Positions 11,265-20,930 of a DNA stretch of 64,000 nt are shown here, piece after piece. Made by a program: the position numbers and the translations under genes. The stretch spans positions 61,364-125,363 of the forward strand of contig JBBART010000014.1 in NCBI GenBank assembly GCA_040399685.1. The letters run 5' to 3'. The stretch comes from CAIQQQ01 sp040399685 (GTDB lineage: Bacteria > Pseudomonadota > Alphaproteobacteria > Acetobacterales > Acetobacteraceae). How positions within the stretch are numbered: the first letter of the stretch is position 1; each line of letters opens with the position of its first letter. The notes beneath the pieces were generated by a model. It was given only the letters and a program-made list of their open reading frames with translations, was not told where the DNA came from and ran no database searches.

Positions 11265-11306
11265 ATTGGTCAATTCAGCCACTGGTTTGCATGTATTGGG
11301 GCAATA
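11265..11306. promoter_or_regulatory. Candidate operators between the RamB/ScfR-type gene and aceA
   Basis: Two related inverted repeats lie in the 137-base divergent region: ATTGGTCAAT (11265-11274) and TATTGGGGCAATA (11294-11306). Both have the form ATTG-N2/3-CAAT with centres about 30 bases apart, roughly three helical turns. The adjacent regulator is the natural candidate to bind them, controlling itself and aceA. This is inferred from symmetry and position only. Confidence 0.4.
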
Positions 11307-11372
11307 TATGGCTACTTCTCGCAGGCGCAATGTGAATAATTAACATCATCAACCCATGCCAAGGAGATCACC

Positions 11373-12788
11373 ATGCGCCCTTCCCCCACCATCTGCCGCA
11401 GCCCTGACGGCATGAGCGGCACCCCTCGCCAAGACCCCGAGCGCTTCGCCGGTATCCGTCGTGACTACATCCCAGCCGACGTTGAAAAGCTCGCCGGCAA
11501 TTTCCGGGTCAAGCACACCCTCGCCGAAATGGGCGCCCAGCGTCTGTGGCATCTGCTCAAGACCGAGCCCTTCGTGAACACCCTCGGCGCATTGACCGGC
11601 AACCAGGCGGTGCAGCAGGTGAAGGCCGGGCTGAAGGCAATCTATCTTTCAGGCTGGCAGGTGGCGGGCGATGCCAACTCGGCCGGCCAAATGTATCCCG
11701 ACCAGTCGCTGTATCCGGTGGACAGCGTTCCCCAGGTGGTCAAGCGCATCAACAACGCGCTGCGCCGCTGCGACCAGATTGCCAAGATGGAAGGCGACAC
11801 GTCCACCTATTGGATGGCGCCGATCGTGGCAGACGCCGAGGCCGGGTTTGGCGGCGCGTTGAACGCCTATGAACTGATGAAGTCGATGATCGAAAACGGC
11901 GCCGCCGGCGTGCATTTCGAGGACCAACTTGCCAGCGAGAAGAAATGCGGACATCTCGGCGGCAAGGTTCTGGTGCCGATCAGCCAGCACATCCGCACCC
12001 TCAACGCCGCCCGGCTTGCGTCGGATGTGGAGGGCGTGTCCACCGTGCTGCTGTGCCGCACCGACAGCCATTCGGCCCAGCTGCTGACCGCCGACGTGGA
12101 TGAGCGCGACCGCCCGTTCATCACCGGTGAGCGCACGGCCGAGGGTTTCCACCGCATCAAACCAGGCTGCGGCGTGGATTACGCCATCGCCCGCAGCCTC
12201 GCCTATGCGCCGTATTCCGACCTGCTGTGGTGGGAGACGAGCGAACCGAATCTGGAGGAAGCCGAGCGCTTCGCCAATGAAATGGCCAAGCACTATCCGG
12301 GCAAGATGCTGTCCTACAACTGCTCACCAAGCTTCAACTGGCAGAAGAAGCTGCCGCCAGACAAGATCGCCGAGTTCCAGCGTTTGATCGGTGCGATGGG
12401 CTATAAGTTCCAGTTCGTGACGCTGGCCGGGTTCCACAGCCTGAACCACTCAATGTTCAAGCTCGCGCATGGCTACAAGGATCGCGGCATGGCGGCGTAT
12501 TCGGAACTGCAACAGGCCGAATTCGCCTCCGAAGTGGATGGCTACACCGCAACGCGCCACCAGCGTGAAGTGGGTGTGAGTTACTTCGATGCGGTGGCGA
12601 TGGCGGTGTCGGGTGGCAAGTCCTCGACCACGGCGTTCGCTGGCAGCACCGAGGCCGATCAGTTCCATGATCACGATGCTCCTGCCGCCCCAACTGCCCA
12701 GCAGACGGCCCCGCCGAACAACCACGACCATGATGACGGCTTGGTTCATGCCCATGAATGGGCCACCAGCGCGCCGCAGACGCGATAA
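11373..12788 (+). CDS. aceA: Isocitrate lyase
   Basis: Cleaves isocitrate to glyoxylate and succinate, the first step of the glyoxylate shunt. The ATG follows AAGGAG (11361-11366) at 6 bases. The catalytic loop KKCGHLGGK is at residues 190-198, and TPEVEN-region equivalents such as DTSTYWMAPIVADAEAGFGG and YNCSPSFNW are present. The usual family end would be near the TEADQFHDH segment (about residue 425). Here another ~45 residues follow that are rich in His, Asp, Pro and Ala (APTAQQTAPP, NNHDHDDGLVHAHEW), giving 471 residues. A strong hairpin follows the stop. Expression is probably governed by the divergent RamB/ScfR-type gene. Malate synthase is not in the window. Confidence 0.97.
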   Translation: MRPSPTICRSPDGMSGTPRQDPERFAGIRRDYIPADVEKLAGNFRVKHTLAEMGAQRLWHLLKTEPFVNTLGALTGNQAVQQVKAGLKAIYLSGWQVAGDANSAGQMYPDQSLYPVDSVPQVVKRINNALRRCDQIAKMEGDTSTYWMAPIVADAEAGFGGALNAYELMKSMIENGAAGVHFEDQLASEKKCGHLGGKVLVPISQHIRTLNAARLASDVEGVSTVLLCRTDSHSAQLLTADVDERDRPFITGERTAEGFHRIKPGCGVDYAIARSLAYAPYSDLLWWETSEPNLEEAERFANEMAKHYPGKMLSYNCSPSFNWQKKLPPDKIAEFQRLIGAMGYKFQFVTLAGFHSLNHSMFKLAHGYKDRGMAAYSELQQAEFASEVDGYTATRHQREVGVSYFDAVAMAVSGGKSSTTAFAGSTEADQFHDHDAPAAPTAQQTAPPNNHDHDDGLVHAHEWATSAPQTR

Positions 12789-12809
12789 TCTCAGCGTCGC
12801 GGAGGTGAA

Positions 12810-12844
12810 AATAGGGTCTGGTGCGGCGTGCACCAGACCCTATT
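12810..12844 (+). terminator. aceA terminator hairpin
   Basis: A 15-base perfect stem, AATAGGGTCTGGTGC (12810-12824) with GCACCAGACCCTATT (12830-12844), separated by a 5-base loop, starts 21 bases after the aceA stop. It is followed by CCTTGTCG rather than a long T run, so termination may be only partly intrinsic; the bipartite hairpin element lies 34 bases further on. Confidence 0.8.
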
Positions 12845-12878
12845 CCTTGTCGTCAGAGGCAGAGTTTCAGGCGAAGAC

Positions 12879-12999
12879 CTTCTTTTTCTGAAGAAAAAGA
12901 AGCAAAAAGACTTTCATTCGTTGATCGCCGGAACACGGAATCTGCCGTGAAAACTTTCCAATGAATGAAGTTTTTTGGTTCTTTTTTTCAAAAAAGAAC
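12879..12999. repeat. Bipartite hairpin intergenic element, copy 2
   Basis: A 121-base element between the convergent genes aceA and livJ. The left hairpin is CTTCTTTTTCT (12879-12889) with AGAAAAAGAAG (12892-12902), followed by CAAAAAGACTT. The right hairpin has arms GTTCTTTTTT (12978-12987) and AAAAAAGAAC (12990-12999). The centre has a short stem CACGG/CCGTG (12934-12949) around the apex GGAATCTGCC, and outer flanks CATTCGTT and AATGAATG that pair imperfectly. It ends 14 bases before the livJ stop. Confidence 0.85.
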
Positions 13000-13013
13000 T
13001 CTTCCCCTTACAA

Positions 13014-14120
13014 TCACATCTCGGCGTAGGCGCCGTTGTGCCAGATGTAGAATACGTAGTCAGACACGGTCACGTCGCCCTTCTTGTCGTATGAGATTGG
13101 TCCCAGGACCGTGTCCCAGGTGCCGGCGCGCAGCACTTCGGCCACTTTCTTCGCGTCGGTGGTCTTGGCCTTCTCGGCAGCCTGCGCCCATTCCTGAATC
13201 GCGGCGTAGGCGTAGAGCACGTAACCCTCGGGATCGATCTTCTTGTCGGTGAATTCCTTCACCACGGCAGCCGCCGTCGGGCGACGGCGCGGGTCAGAGG
13301 CGAAGGTCATCAGCGTGCCATCGCCATCGGCGCCGGTCACCTGCCAGAACTCGTTGGTCACCAGCGCATCGCCGCCCATGACGGAGACGTTCATGCCCTG
13401 CTGCTTGGCCTGCTTCAAAATCAGGCCGGTCTCGGTGTGGTAGCCGCCGACATAGATCAGCTCGATGCCGGCCTGCTTCATGCGCGAGACGAGAGCAGAA
13501 TAGTCGCGCTCGCCAGGAACATAGGCGGAGTACATCGCCTCCTTGGCGCCGGCCTTGTTCATGGCCTTCTTGGTCTCGTCCGCCAGGCCTTTGCCGTAGG
13601 CGGTGTTGTCATGCAGGATCGCAACCTTGCGGCCCTTGAATTCCTTGGCGATGTAGTTGCCGGCAACGGCGCCCTGCTGGTCGTCACGGCCGCAGGTGCG
13701 GAACGTGTTCCAGCTGCCCTCTTCGGTGAATTTCGGGTTGGTGGAGGCGGGCGTGATCTGCAGGATGCCTTCCTCGGTGTAGACCTTGCTGGCCGGGATC
13801 GAGCTGGACGAGCAGAAATGCCCGGCCACGAACACCACCTTGTCGGCGGCGAACTTGTTGGCGACGGATACGGCCTGCTTCGGGTCGCAGGCGTCATCGC
13901 CGATCGACAGTTCCAGCTTCTTGCCGAGAACGCCGCCCTTGGCGTTGATGTCGGCCACGGCCTGCTCGGCGCCGGCCTTCAGCTGGGCGCCGAACGCTGC
14001 GTTCGAGCCGGTCATTGGGCCGGCGGTGCCGATTTTGATCTGGGCCTGTGCTGGAGCGGCGGCCATCACGCCGAGCATGGCCATGGCGGCCACACTGGCA
14101 AAAAGAGTGCGTTTGAACAT
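13014..14120 (-). CDS. livJ: Branched-chain amino acid ABC transporter substrate-binding protein (LivJ-like)
   Basis: Periplasmic binding protein of the Leu/Ile/Val family, 368 residues. A Sec signal peptide occupies residues 1-26 (MFKRTLFASVAAMAMLG, cleavage near AQAQ). The mature protein has the family features IKIGTAGPMTGSNAAFG, the DDACDPKQAVSVANKFAAD segment and YAYAAIQEWAQAAEKA near the end. It should capture branched-chain or other amino acids for a LivHMGF permease. No permease genes adjoin it; a complete livHMGF set without a binding protein lies at 47119-50862, and the two may work together. It is transcribed alone, between the folC terminator and the aceA end. Confidence 0.92.
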   Translation of the reverse strand: MFKRTLFASVAAMAMLGVMAAAPAQAQIKIGTAGPMTGSNAAFGAQLKAGAEQAVADINAKGGVLGKKLELSIGDDACDPKQAVSVANKFAADKVVFVAGHFCSSSSIPASKVYTEEGILQITPASTNPKFTEEGSWNTFRTCGRDDQQGAVAGNYIAKEFKGRKVAILHDNTAYGKGLADETKKAMNKAGAKEAMYSAYVPGERDYSALVSRMKQAGIELIYVGGYHTETGLILKQAKQQGMNVSVMGGDALVTNEFWQVTGADGDGTLMTFASDPRRRPTAAAVVKEFTDKKIDPEGYVLYAYAAIQEWAQAAEKAKTTDAKKVAEVLRAGTWDTVLGPISYDKKGDVTVSDYVFYIWHNGAYAEM

Positions 14121-14247
14121 GATGTCGTGTCCCCGTTACCATTCTGAGCCGCGCCTCGTGCGTGGCAGGCCTGCACGATAGGCGCATCAGCGGGAAGTGC
14201 AACGGGTGGGGTGTAAGGTCGTTCGCCTGCGATGCCGGCTCGCATTC

Positions 14248-14277
14248 AACCACCGCGGACCGTCACCTGCGGTGGTT
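14248..14277 (-). terminator. Terminator hairpin after folC
   Basis: AACCACCGC (14248-14256) pairs perfectly with GCGGTGGTT (14269-14277) around a 12-base loop, starting 10 bases beyond the folC stop codon. It lies between folC and the start of livJ and would end the accD-folC transcript. There is no T run, so it could also act only as an RNA end stabiliser. Confidence 0.6.
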
Positions 14278-14287
14278 CGCGATGGTG

Positions 14288-15577
14288 TCAGTCTGCTTTG
14301 AGGACTTCACCAACCAGATAAAGGCTTCCGCAAATCAGGACCCGCGCGCTCGGTGTTGCGGGCAGGTGTGACAGTGCTTCGGCAACCGTCGTGCCGGGGT
14401 GGGCCACCCCGCCGGACGCCGCGATGATATCCTCCACCGGCAACGCCAGATGCTGCCCCGGTTCGGCCACCGCCCACAGCGTGGTGGCATGCGGGATCAA
14501 TGGTCGCAAAAACTCAGCCGTATCCTTGGCCTTCTTCATCCCCACGATGATGTGCAACGGCCTGTCTGACCACCCCGCCACATGCTCGGCCAAGGCCAGT
14601 CCGCCGCCGGGATTGTGGCCGCCATCCAGCCAAAGCTCCCACCCCTTGGGCAGCTTTGCCGCCAGCCGCCCGGTCAGGCGTTGCATCCGGCCGGGCCATT
14701 CGGCGGTGGCGATTCCCTTGACGATTGCGGACTCTGGAATAGCCAGTCCGGAGGCGCGGATGGCAGCCACGGCAATGCCCGCGTTGTCATGCTGGAACGC
14801 GCCGGGAAGGGACGGGGGCGGCAGGTCAAGCGCGCCGAAGCGGTCGGTGTAATGGAGGCCGGTGGGCGTTTTGGTGATCGTCCAGTCGCTGTTCCGTGCT
14901 GCCACCGACGTGCCTACGCGGGTGGCTTCGGTGCGGAACACCTCCAGCACCGAGTCCGGCTGAAGCCCCGTCACCACCGGCACGCCCGGCTTCATGATTC
15001 CGGCCTTTTCGGCGGCGATGATCTCGATGGTGGGGCCGAGCAGTTCGCGGTGGTCCATCGAGATTGACGCGATGGCGCAGGCGGCCGGGTGCTGCACCAC
15101 GTTGGTGGCGTCGTGTCGCCCACCCAAGCCCACTTCCAGCACGCACAACTCCGCCGGCACCCGCGCGAACAGCATGAAGGCGGCGGCCATCAGCACTTCG
15201 AACACCGTGATGGGTTCGCCGTTGTTGACCTGCTCCACCTCGGCCAGCGCAGCTTCCAGTGTGGCGTCGTCGATGATCTCGCCCGCCAGGCGGATGCGTT
15301 CGTTGAACCGCACCAGATGCGGCGAGGTGAACACATGCACCCGCAATCCCGCCGCCTCGCCGATGGCGCGCAGGAAGGCGCAGGTGCTGCCCTTGCCGTT
15401 GGTGCCGGCCACATGGATGACCGGCGGCAGCCGATGCTGCGGGTTGCCCAATGCCGCCAACAGCCGGTCCAGCCGGACCGTGCTGAGGTCGATCATGCGC
15501 GGATACAGCAAGTGCAGCCGCTCGATCACCGCGCTGATCCGGCCTTGCAGCACCCGGTCTGGCGGGTTGTCGCTCAT
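14288..15577 (-). CDS. folC: Bifunctional dihydrofolate/folylpolyglutamate synthase
   Basis: Adds glutamate to dihydropteroate and to reduced folates, making polyglutamylated cofactors. The protein has 429 residues, normal for FolC. The Mur-ligase-type P-loop is HVAGTNGKGSTCAFL near residue 58, with the LVRFNERIRL segment following and the second-domain motif DGGHNPGG around residue 320. It starts 2 bases after the accD stop, so the two are co-expressed; accD-folC is a conserved neighbour pair in proteobacteria and usually follows trpA, as it does here. A hairpin downstream closes the unit. Confidence 0.96.
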   Translation of the reverse strand: MSDNPPDRVLQGRISAVIERLHLLYPRMIDLSTVRLDRLLAALGNPQHRLPPVIHVAGTNGKGSTCAFLRAIGEAAGLRVHVFTSPHLVRFNERIRLAGEIIDDATLEAALAEVEQVNNGEPITVFEVLMAAAFMLFARVPAELCVLEVGLGGRHDATNVVQHPAACAIASISMDHRELLGPTIEIIAAEKAGIMKPGVPVVTGLQPDSVLEVFRTEATRVGTSVAARNSDWTITKTPTGLHYTDRFGALDLPPPSLPGAFQHDNAGIAVAAIRASGLAIPESAIVKGIATAEWPGRMQRLTGRLAAKLPKGWELWLDGGHNPGGGLALAEHVAGWSDRPLHIIVGMKKAKDTAEFLRPLIPHATTLWAVAEPGQHLALPVEDIIAASGGVAHPGTTVAEALSHLPATPSARVLICGSLYLVGEVLKAD

Positions 15578-15579
15578 CG

Positions 15580-16443
15580 TTATGCCGCTTCGAGGGTCCG
15601 GACGCGCAGCAGGCTGATCAGCCGCGCCAGGGTTTCCGGCAGGTCCTGCCGCTTCGTCACCATGTCCAGAATGCCGTGGGCCAGCAGGTATTCGGCGCGC
15701 TGGAAGCCCTCGGGCAGCTTTTCACGCACCGTCTGCTCAATCACGCGCGCACCCGCGAAGCCGATCAGCGCGCCGGGCTCGGCAATTTGGATGTCGCCCA
15801 GCATGGTGAAGCTGGCCGTCACGCCGCCGGTGGTAGGATCGGTCAGCACCGTGATGAACGGCAGGCCGGCTTCTTTCACCACGCGCGAGGCGATGATGCT
15901 GCGCGGCATCTGCATCAGGCTGACAGCGCCTTCCTGCATGCGCGCACCGCCGGAGGCCGTGAACAGAATCAACGGCACGTCCTGCAACACGGCCAGACGG
16001 GCGGCGGCGACGATGCCCTCACCCACCGCAGCGCCCATGGAGCCAGCCATGAATTCGAACGCCATCACGCCCACCACAGCCGCGTGGCCGCCGATCTTGC
16101 CGTGCGCCACCATGATCGCGTCATCGAGATGCGTGGTGTCGCGCGCTGTCTTGAGCCGGTCGGTGTAGCGCTGGCTGTCGCGGAATTTCAGCGGATCGGC
16201 CGGGGCCTTCGGCAGTTCGATGCGGGTGAAAGAGCCCTCGTCGAACGTCCAGCGCAGCCGCTCCGATGCGGTGGCGCGCATGTGATGGCCGCAACCGGCG
16301 CAGACCTTGCGGTTCTTTTCCAGCTCGGTGTGGAAGATCATCTGCTGGCAGGACGCGCATTGCACCCACAGATTTTCCGGCACATCGCGCCGCCCCAGCA
16401 GGGTGCGGATTTTGGGGCGGACGTATTCGGTGATCCAGCTCAT
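15580..16443 (-). CDS. accD: Acetyl-CoA carboxylase carboxyltransferase subunit beta
   Basis: Beta subunit of the carboxyltransferase that moves the carboxyl group from biotin to acetyl-CoA, the first committed step of fatty-acid synthesis. It has 287 residues. The N-terminal zinc ribbon is Cys29, Cys32, Cys48 and Cys51 (CASC, CAGC). The crotonase-fold part has the conserved LILFTASGGARMQEG and PTTGGVTASF segments. It partners AccA, which is not in the window. It follows trpA on the same strand but is separated from it by 190 bases holding a copy of the bipartite hairpin element, so it may have its own promoter. Confidence 0.97.
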   Translation of the reverse strand: MSWITEYVRPKIRTLLGRRDVPENLWVQCASCQQMIFHTELEKNRKVCAGCGHHMRATASERLRWTFDEGSFTRIELPKAPADPLKFRDSQRYTDRLKTARDTTHLDDAIMVAHGKIGGHAAVVGVMAFEFMAGSMGAAVGEGIVAAARLAVLQDVPLILFTASGGARMQEGAVSLMQMPRSIIASRVVKEAGLPFITVLTDPTTGGVTASFTMLGDIQIAEPGALIGFAGARVIEQTVREKLPEGFQRAEYLLAHGILDMVTKRQDLPETLARLISLLRVRTLEAA

Positions 16444-16495
16444 CGTATGGTCCTAGAAGATCTTACGCATTTAGAGAGGCGTTTCAGGGGAAGGT

Positions 16496-16617
16496 CTTCT
16501 TTTTCTGAAGAAAAAGAAGCAAAAAGACTTTCACTCATTTGGGCGTGTTTCGCGGTATTTGCCGCGAAACACGCCCAAACGGTTGAAGTTTTTTGGTTCT
16601 TTTTTTCAAAAAAGAAC
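16496..16617. repeat. Bipartite hairpin intergenic element, copy 3
   Basis: A 122-base element between trpA and accD, which run in the same direction. The left hairpin is CTTCTTTTTCT (16496-16506) with its complement ending at 16519, followed by CAAAAAGACTT. The right hairpin has arms GTTCTTTTTT (16596-16605) and AAAAAAGAAC (16608-16617). The central hairpin is the longest of the three copies: an 18-base perfect stem (16538-16555 with 16562-16579) around the apex GGTATTTGCC. It begins 16 bases after the trpA stop on the minus strand. Confidence 0.85.
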
Positions 16618-16633
16618 AATCACTTCCGCTTTT

Positions 16634-17460
16634 TTAGGCAGTAACGCGCGCGTTGCGCACCGCTTCGGCGAGTTCGCGCACCTGATCGAGAACGCAGCGA
16701 ACCGTGTCTGGCCCGGCGCGGCCATGTTCGTCCAGGCTGGCGGACAGCGTGTCGAGCAACGCCGAGGCCACCACGGCGGCATCGGCGGCGCGCACGGCGG
16801 CGGCGGCCTGGGCAGGGGTGCGGATGCCGAAGCCGATGGCGACCGGCAGGTCCGTCACAGCGCGGATATGCGGAATGGCTTCGGCCAGCTGGTCCGCCGA
16901 GGCGGTGCGGGTGCCGGTGACGCCGGTGATGGACACGTAATAGACAAAGCCCGAACTGCCGTTCAGCACCAGCGGCATCCGTGCGTCATCGGTGGTCGGC
17001 GCGACCAGACGAATGACGTCGATGTTGCGGGCGGTCGCGTGCGGCAGCAGCAGGTCGGCCTCCTCGCTCGGCAGATCGACCACGATCAGGCCGTCCACGC
17101 CGGCAGCGGCGGCATCGACGGTGAAGCGCTCCACGCCATAGCTGTCGATCGGGTTGAGGTAGCCCATCAGCACGACCGGCGTGGTGTCGTCCTCACGACG
17201 GAACTCACGCACCATCGCCAGGGTGTGGGCCATGGTGGCGCCGGCCTTGAGGCCACGGATGGCGGCCAGCTGAACGGTGGGGCCATCGGCCATCGGGTCG
17301 GTGAACGGGCAGCCGATCTCGATCAGATCGGCACCGGCGCCAGGCATGCCGCGCAGGATTTCCATCGAGGTGGCGGCATCCGGGTCCCACGCTTCGAGGA
17401 ACGGGATCAGTGCGCCGCGGCCCTCGGCCTTGAGGGCGGCGAATTTGGCGGCGATGCGGC

Positions 17461-17464
<4 letters not shown>
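16634..17464 (-). CDS. trpA: Tryptophan synthase alpha chain
   Basis: Releases indole from indole-3-glycerol phosphate for the beta subunit. The start is the ATG at 17464, which overlaps the trpB stop (ATGA). From it the two catalytic acids fall exactly at Glu49 (DLIEIG) and Asp60 (DPMADGP), the canonical numbering, which supports this start over a longer reading. The protein has 276 residues with the phosphate-binding GFGIRTPAQA loop. It is the last trp gene of a pyrF-trpF-eamA-trpB-trpA run. The bipartite hairpin element follows closely and may separate it from accD. Confidence 0.97.
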
Positions 17465-18681
<1,217 letters not shown>

Positions 18682-18730
18682 TTGCGTCACTCCGGTCACG
18701 GCGGTGTCATAGCTCAGGCAGAGGGTTGGG

Positions 18731-19624
18731 TCACGCCTTGCGCAATGCAACCCAGGCTGCAGCCAACATAAGGACCATTCCCACCGCGTCCACCGCGTGC
18801 AGGGCCTCGCCGTTGATGGCCAGCCCCAGCAGAACCGCAATGATCGGCGAGACGAAAGCATAGCTGCCCGCCTTGGTGGCGCCCCAGTCGCGGACCAGCA
18901 CCAAAAACATCGTTGATGCGCCGAGAGCGGCGGGGCCGACCAGAAACAGCCAGGCGAGCCACGGGCCTGCGCCCCAGCGCAGATTGAGGGCGGCGACGGA
19001 CCTTGGCTCGAACAACAGCGAGATAGCCAGCAGTGACACGCCGCCCATGGTGTTCATCAGCCCGGCAATGAGAAACGGCGAGATCGTGCCCATCATCGGC
19101 CGTGCCAGCACGGTGCCGGCGGAATAGGTGAGAGTGCCCAGCACGATGAACCAGGCGCCCATCAGCGCCGCACCGTCCAGCCGGCCAGAGAGGGCAGCCG
19201 GACCGAACAGGGTGAAGATCCCGAACACGCCAAGCACCATGGCCAGGGCGATGCGCCGCGTCATGCGCTCCTGGCGCAACGCCAGCGCAAAGCCCAGCAG
19301 TGACAGCGGCGACAGTGCGCAGGTGATGACAGCCCCGAGCCCGCTGCCGACGCTGCGCAGGCCGTAGAGCATGAGAAGCTGGTTGGCTGTGATCAGCAGC
19401 ATCGTCACGGCCATCATGCGCCAGGCGAAATGCCACGGAATGGCCAGACGCCCCTCGCGAAACCAGACCCACCCCAGCAGGATAATCCCTGCGGTGGACC
19501 AGCGCAGGCCGGAGAACAACGCGGGCGGCACCGTGGCGGTGCCGCCTTTCATGGCGATCCAGGTGGAGCCCCAGACCACGCACAATGTCAGGAACATCAG
19601 CCGCTGGCGCAGCACGTTGCTCAT
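18731..19624 (-). CDS. EamA/DMT-family permease inside the trp operon
   Basis: A 297-residue inner-membrane protein with about ten hydrophobic segments in two repeated halves, typical of drug/metabolite transporters (EamA). The start is ATG 19624 (MSNVLRQRLMFL), overlapping the trpF stop as ATGA. The first segment has the family motif VVWGSTWIAMKGG. It lies between trpF and trpB, an unusual interruption of the trp cluster. Some family members export amino acids or their precursors, so export of a tryptophan-pathway metabolite is a reasonable guess, but EamA substrates cannot be predicted from sequence. Confidence 0.88.
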   Translation of the reverse strand: MSNVLRQRLMFLTLCVVWGSTWIAMKGGTATVPPALFSGLRWSTAGIILLGWVWFREGRLAIPWHFAWRMMAVTMLLITANQLLMLYGLRSVGSGLGAVITCALSPLSLLGFALALRQERMTRRIALAMVLGVFGIFTLFGPAALSGRLDGAALMGAWFIVLGTLTYSAGTVLARPMMGTISPFLIAGLMNTMGGVSLLAISLLFEPRSVAALNLRWGAGPWLAWLFLVGPAALGASTMFLVLVRDWGATKAGSYAFVSPIIAVLLGLAINGEALHAVDAVGMVLMLAAAWVALRKA

Positions 19625-20244
19625 GCGTGGCGGCTGGCGGCCACGAAGGCGCGGATAAGAACGGCGCTCTTGACCCCGGGTGCGGATTCCACCCCGGATG
19701 CGACGTCCACGGCGGACGCTCCGGTGATGCGGATGGCTTCGGCCACGTTGCCTGGTGTTAGCCCGCCCGCCAGAAGCCACTCGAAACTGGGCTTCCAGCC
19801 GGACAGGATGCTCCAGTCGAACAGGGTGGCGTTGCCGCCGGGGCGGGTTGCGTCTGGCGGAGCCTTTGGTTCGATCAGCAGGGCGTCGGCGCCTTCGGTG
19901 TCCTGCGGCAAGTCGGCGGCGGCGGACACGCCCACGGCCCGCCAGACTGCGATGCCAGTGCGGGCGCGGATGTCACGCACGCGGGCGGCGGGGGCGTAGA
20001 GTTGCAGCACATCTGGGTGCAATTCCGCCACGGCGGCGTCCACATCGGCATCGGACGGTGACACCAGCAGCGCCACCCGTTTCGGGCCGCCGGGATGGCG
20101 CGCCGACAGCGTTGCCGCCTGTGCGGGCGTGACGAAGCGGGGCGAGCGGGCGAAGAAATTGAACGCGATCCAGTCCGCACCGGCGGCCACGGCGGCGTCG
20201 AAACCCACGGCCTCATTGAGGCCGCAGATCTTGACCCGTGTCAC
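19621..20244 (-). CDS. trpF: Phosphoribosylanthranilate isomerase
   Basis: Third step of tryptophan synthesis: converts N-(5-phosphoribosyl)anthranilate to its carboxyphenylaminodeoxyribulose form. It has 207 residues as a TIM barrel. The N-terminus MTRVKICGL contains the catalytic Cys, and the general acid Asp is in the late ASAVDVASGVESAPGVKS region typical of TrpF. It overlaps the end of pyrF by 4 bases and the start of the EamA gene by 4 bases, so three genes are translationally coupled. pyrF-trpF adjacency is common in Rhodospirillales. Confidence 0.96.
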   Translation of the reverse strand: MTRVKICGLNEAVGFDAAVAAGADWIAFNFFARSPRFVTPAQAATLSARHPGGPKRVALLVSPSDADVDAAVAELHPDVLQLYAPAARVRDIRARTGIAVWRAVGVSAAADLPQDTEGADALLIEPKAPPDATRPGGNATLFDWSILSGWKPSFEWLLAGGLTPGNVAEAIRITGASAVDVASGVESAPGVKSAVLIRAFVAASRHA

Positions 20245-20930
20245 GCACTCAACTCGGCGGCGATTGCGGCGGCGGCGGCGGCGGGGTCAGCAGCCTGGGT
20301 AATGGAGCGACCGACCACGATCCAGTCAGCACCCGCGGCGGCAGCGTCACGCGGGGTCATGACACGGGCCTGGTCGCCCTGGTCGCTGCCGATGGGGCGG
20401 ATGCCGGGCACCACCAGCACGGGGCCGGGGCCGATGGCGGCGCGCAGCATCGCCACTTCATGCGCGCTGCACACCAGGCCGTCAGCGCCGGCATCGAGGG
20501 CCAGTCGGGCCAGTCGGAGCACCTGCTGGCGGGGGCCGCCGGCCACGCCGGTGGCGTGCAGGGCCTCGGCGTCCAGACTGGTCAAAACGGTCACGGCCAG
20601 CAGTACCGGGCGAGCGTCGCCAGCGGTTTCGGCGGCGGCTCGGGCTGCGGCGATCATGGCAGCACCGCCGGCCGCGTGCAGCGTCAGCATCGCGGGGCGC
20701 AACGGCAGCACGGCGCGCACGGCGCCAGCCACGGTGTTGGGAATGTCGTGCAGCTTGAGGTCCAGGAACACCGGCTGGTCGTTGATCAGCCTGATCCCGG
20801 CGGCGCCGTTGGCCAGGAAGAATTCCAGCCCCAGCTTGATCATGCCGCAATGCGGCCCGATCGTGCGGGCCCAGGCCAAGGCTTTCTGCGGGTCTGTGGT
20901 GTCCAGCGCCGCGATGAGGCCGGTTGTCAT
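20241..20930 (-). CDS. pyrF: Orotidine 5'-phosphate decarboxylase
   Basis: Last step of UMP synthesis. It has 229 residues with the catalytic array FLDLKLHDIPNTV (the Lys and Asp residues of the DxKxxDI motif) and the substrate phosphate loop VPGIRP. The N-terminal IAALDTTDPQKAL is also typical. Its start overlaps the end of the LapA-domain gene by 4 bases and its stop overlaps trpF, placing pyrimidine and tryptophan synthesis in one transcript. Confidence 0.97.
   Translation of the reverse strand: MTTGLIAALDTTDPQKALAWARTIGPHCGMIKLGLEFFLANGAAGIRLINDQPVFLDLKLHDIPNTVAGAVRAVLPLRPAMLTLHAAGGAAMIAAARAAAETAGDARPVLLAVTVLTSLDAEALHATGVAGGPRQQVLRLARLALDAGADGLVCSAHEVAMLRAAIGPGPVLVVPGIRPIGSDQGDQARVMTPRDAAAAGADWIVVGRSITQAADPAAAAAAIAAELSA

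Noticed and set aside
14120..14288. Riboswitch in the livJ leader
   Set aside because: The only structure is the hairpin at 14248-14277 right after folC, which fits a terminator; no known aptamer motif is visible.
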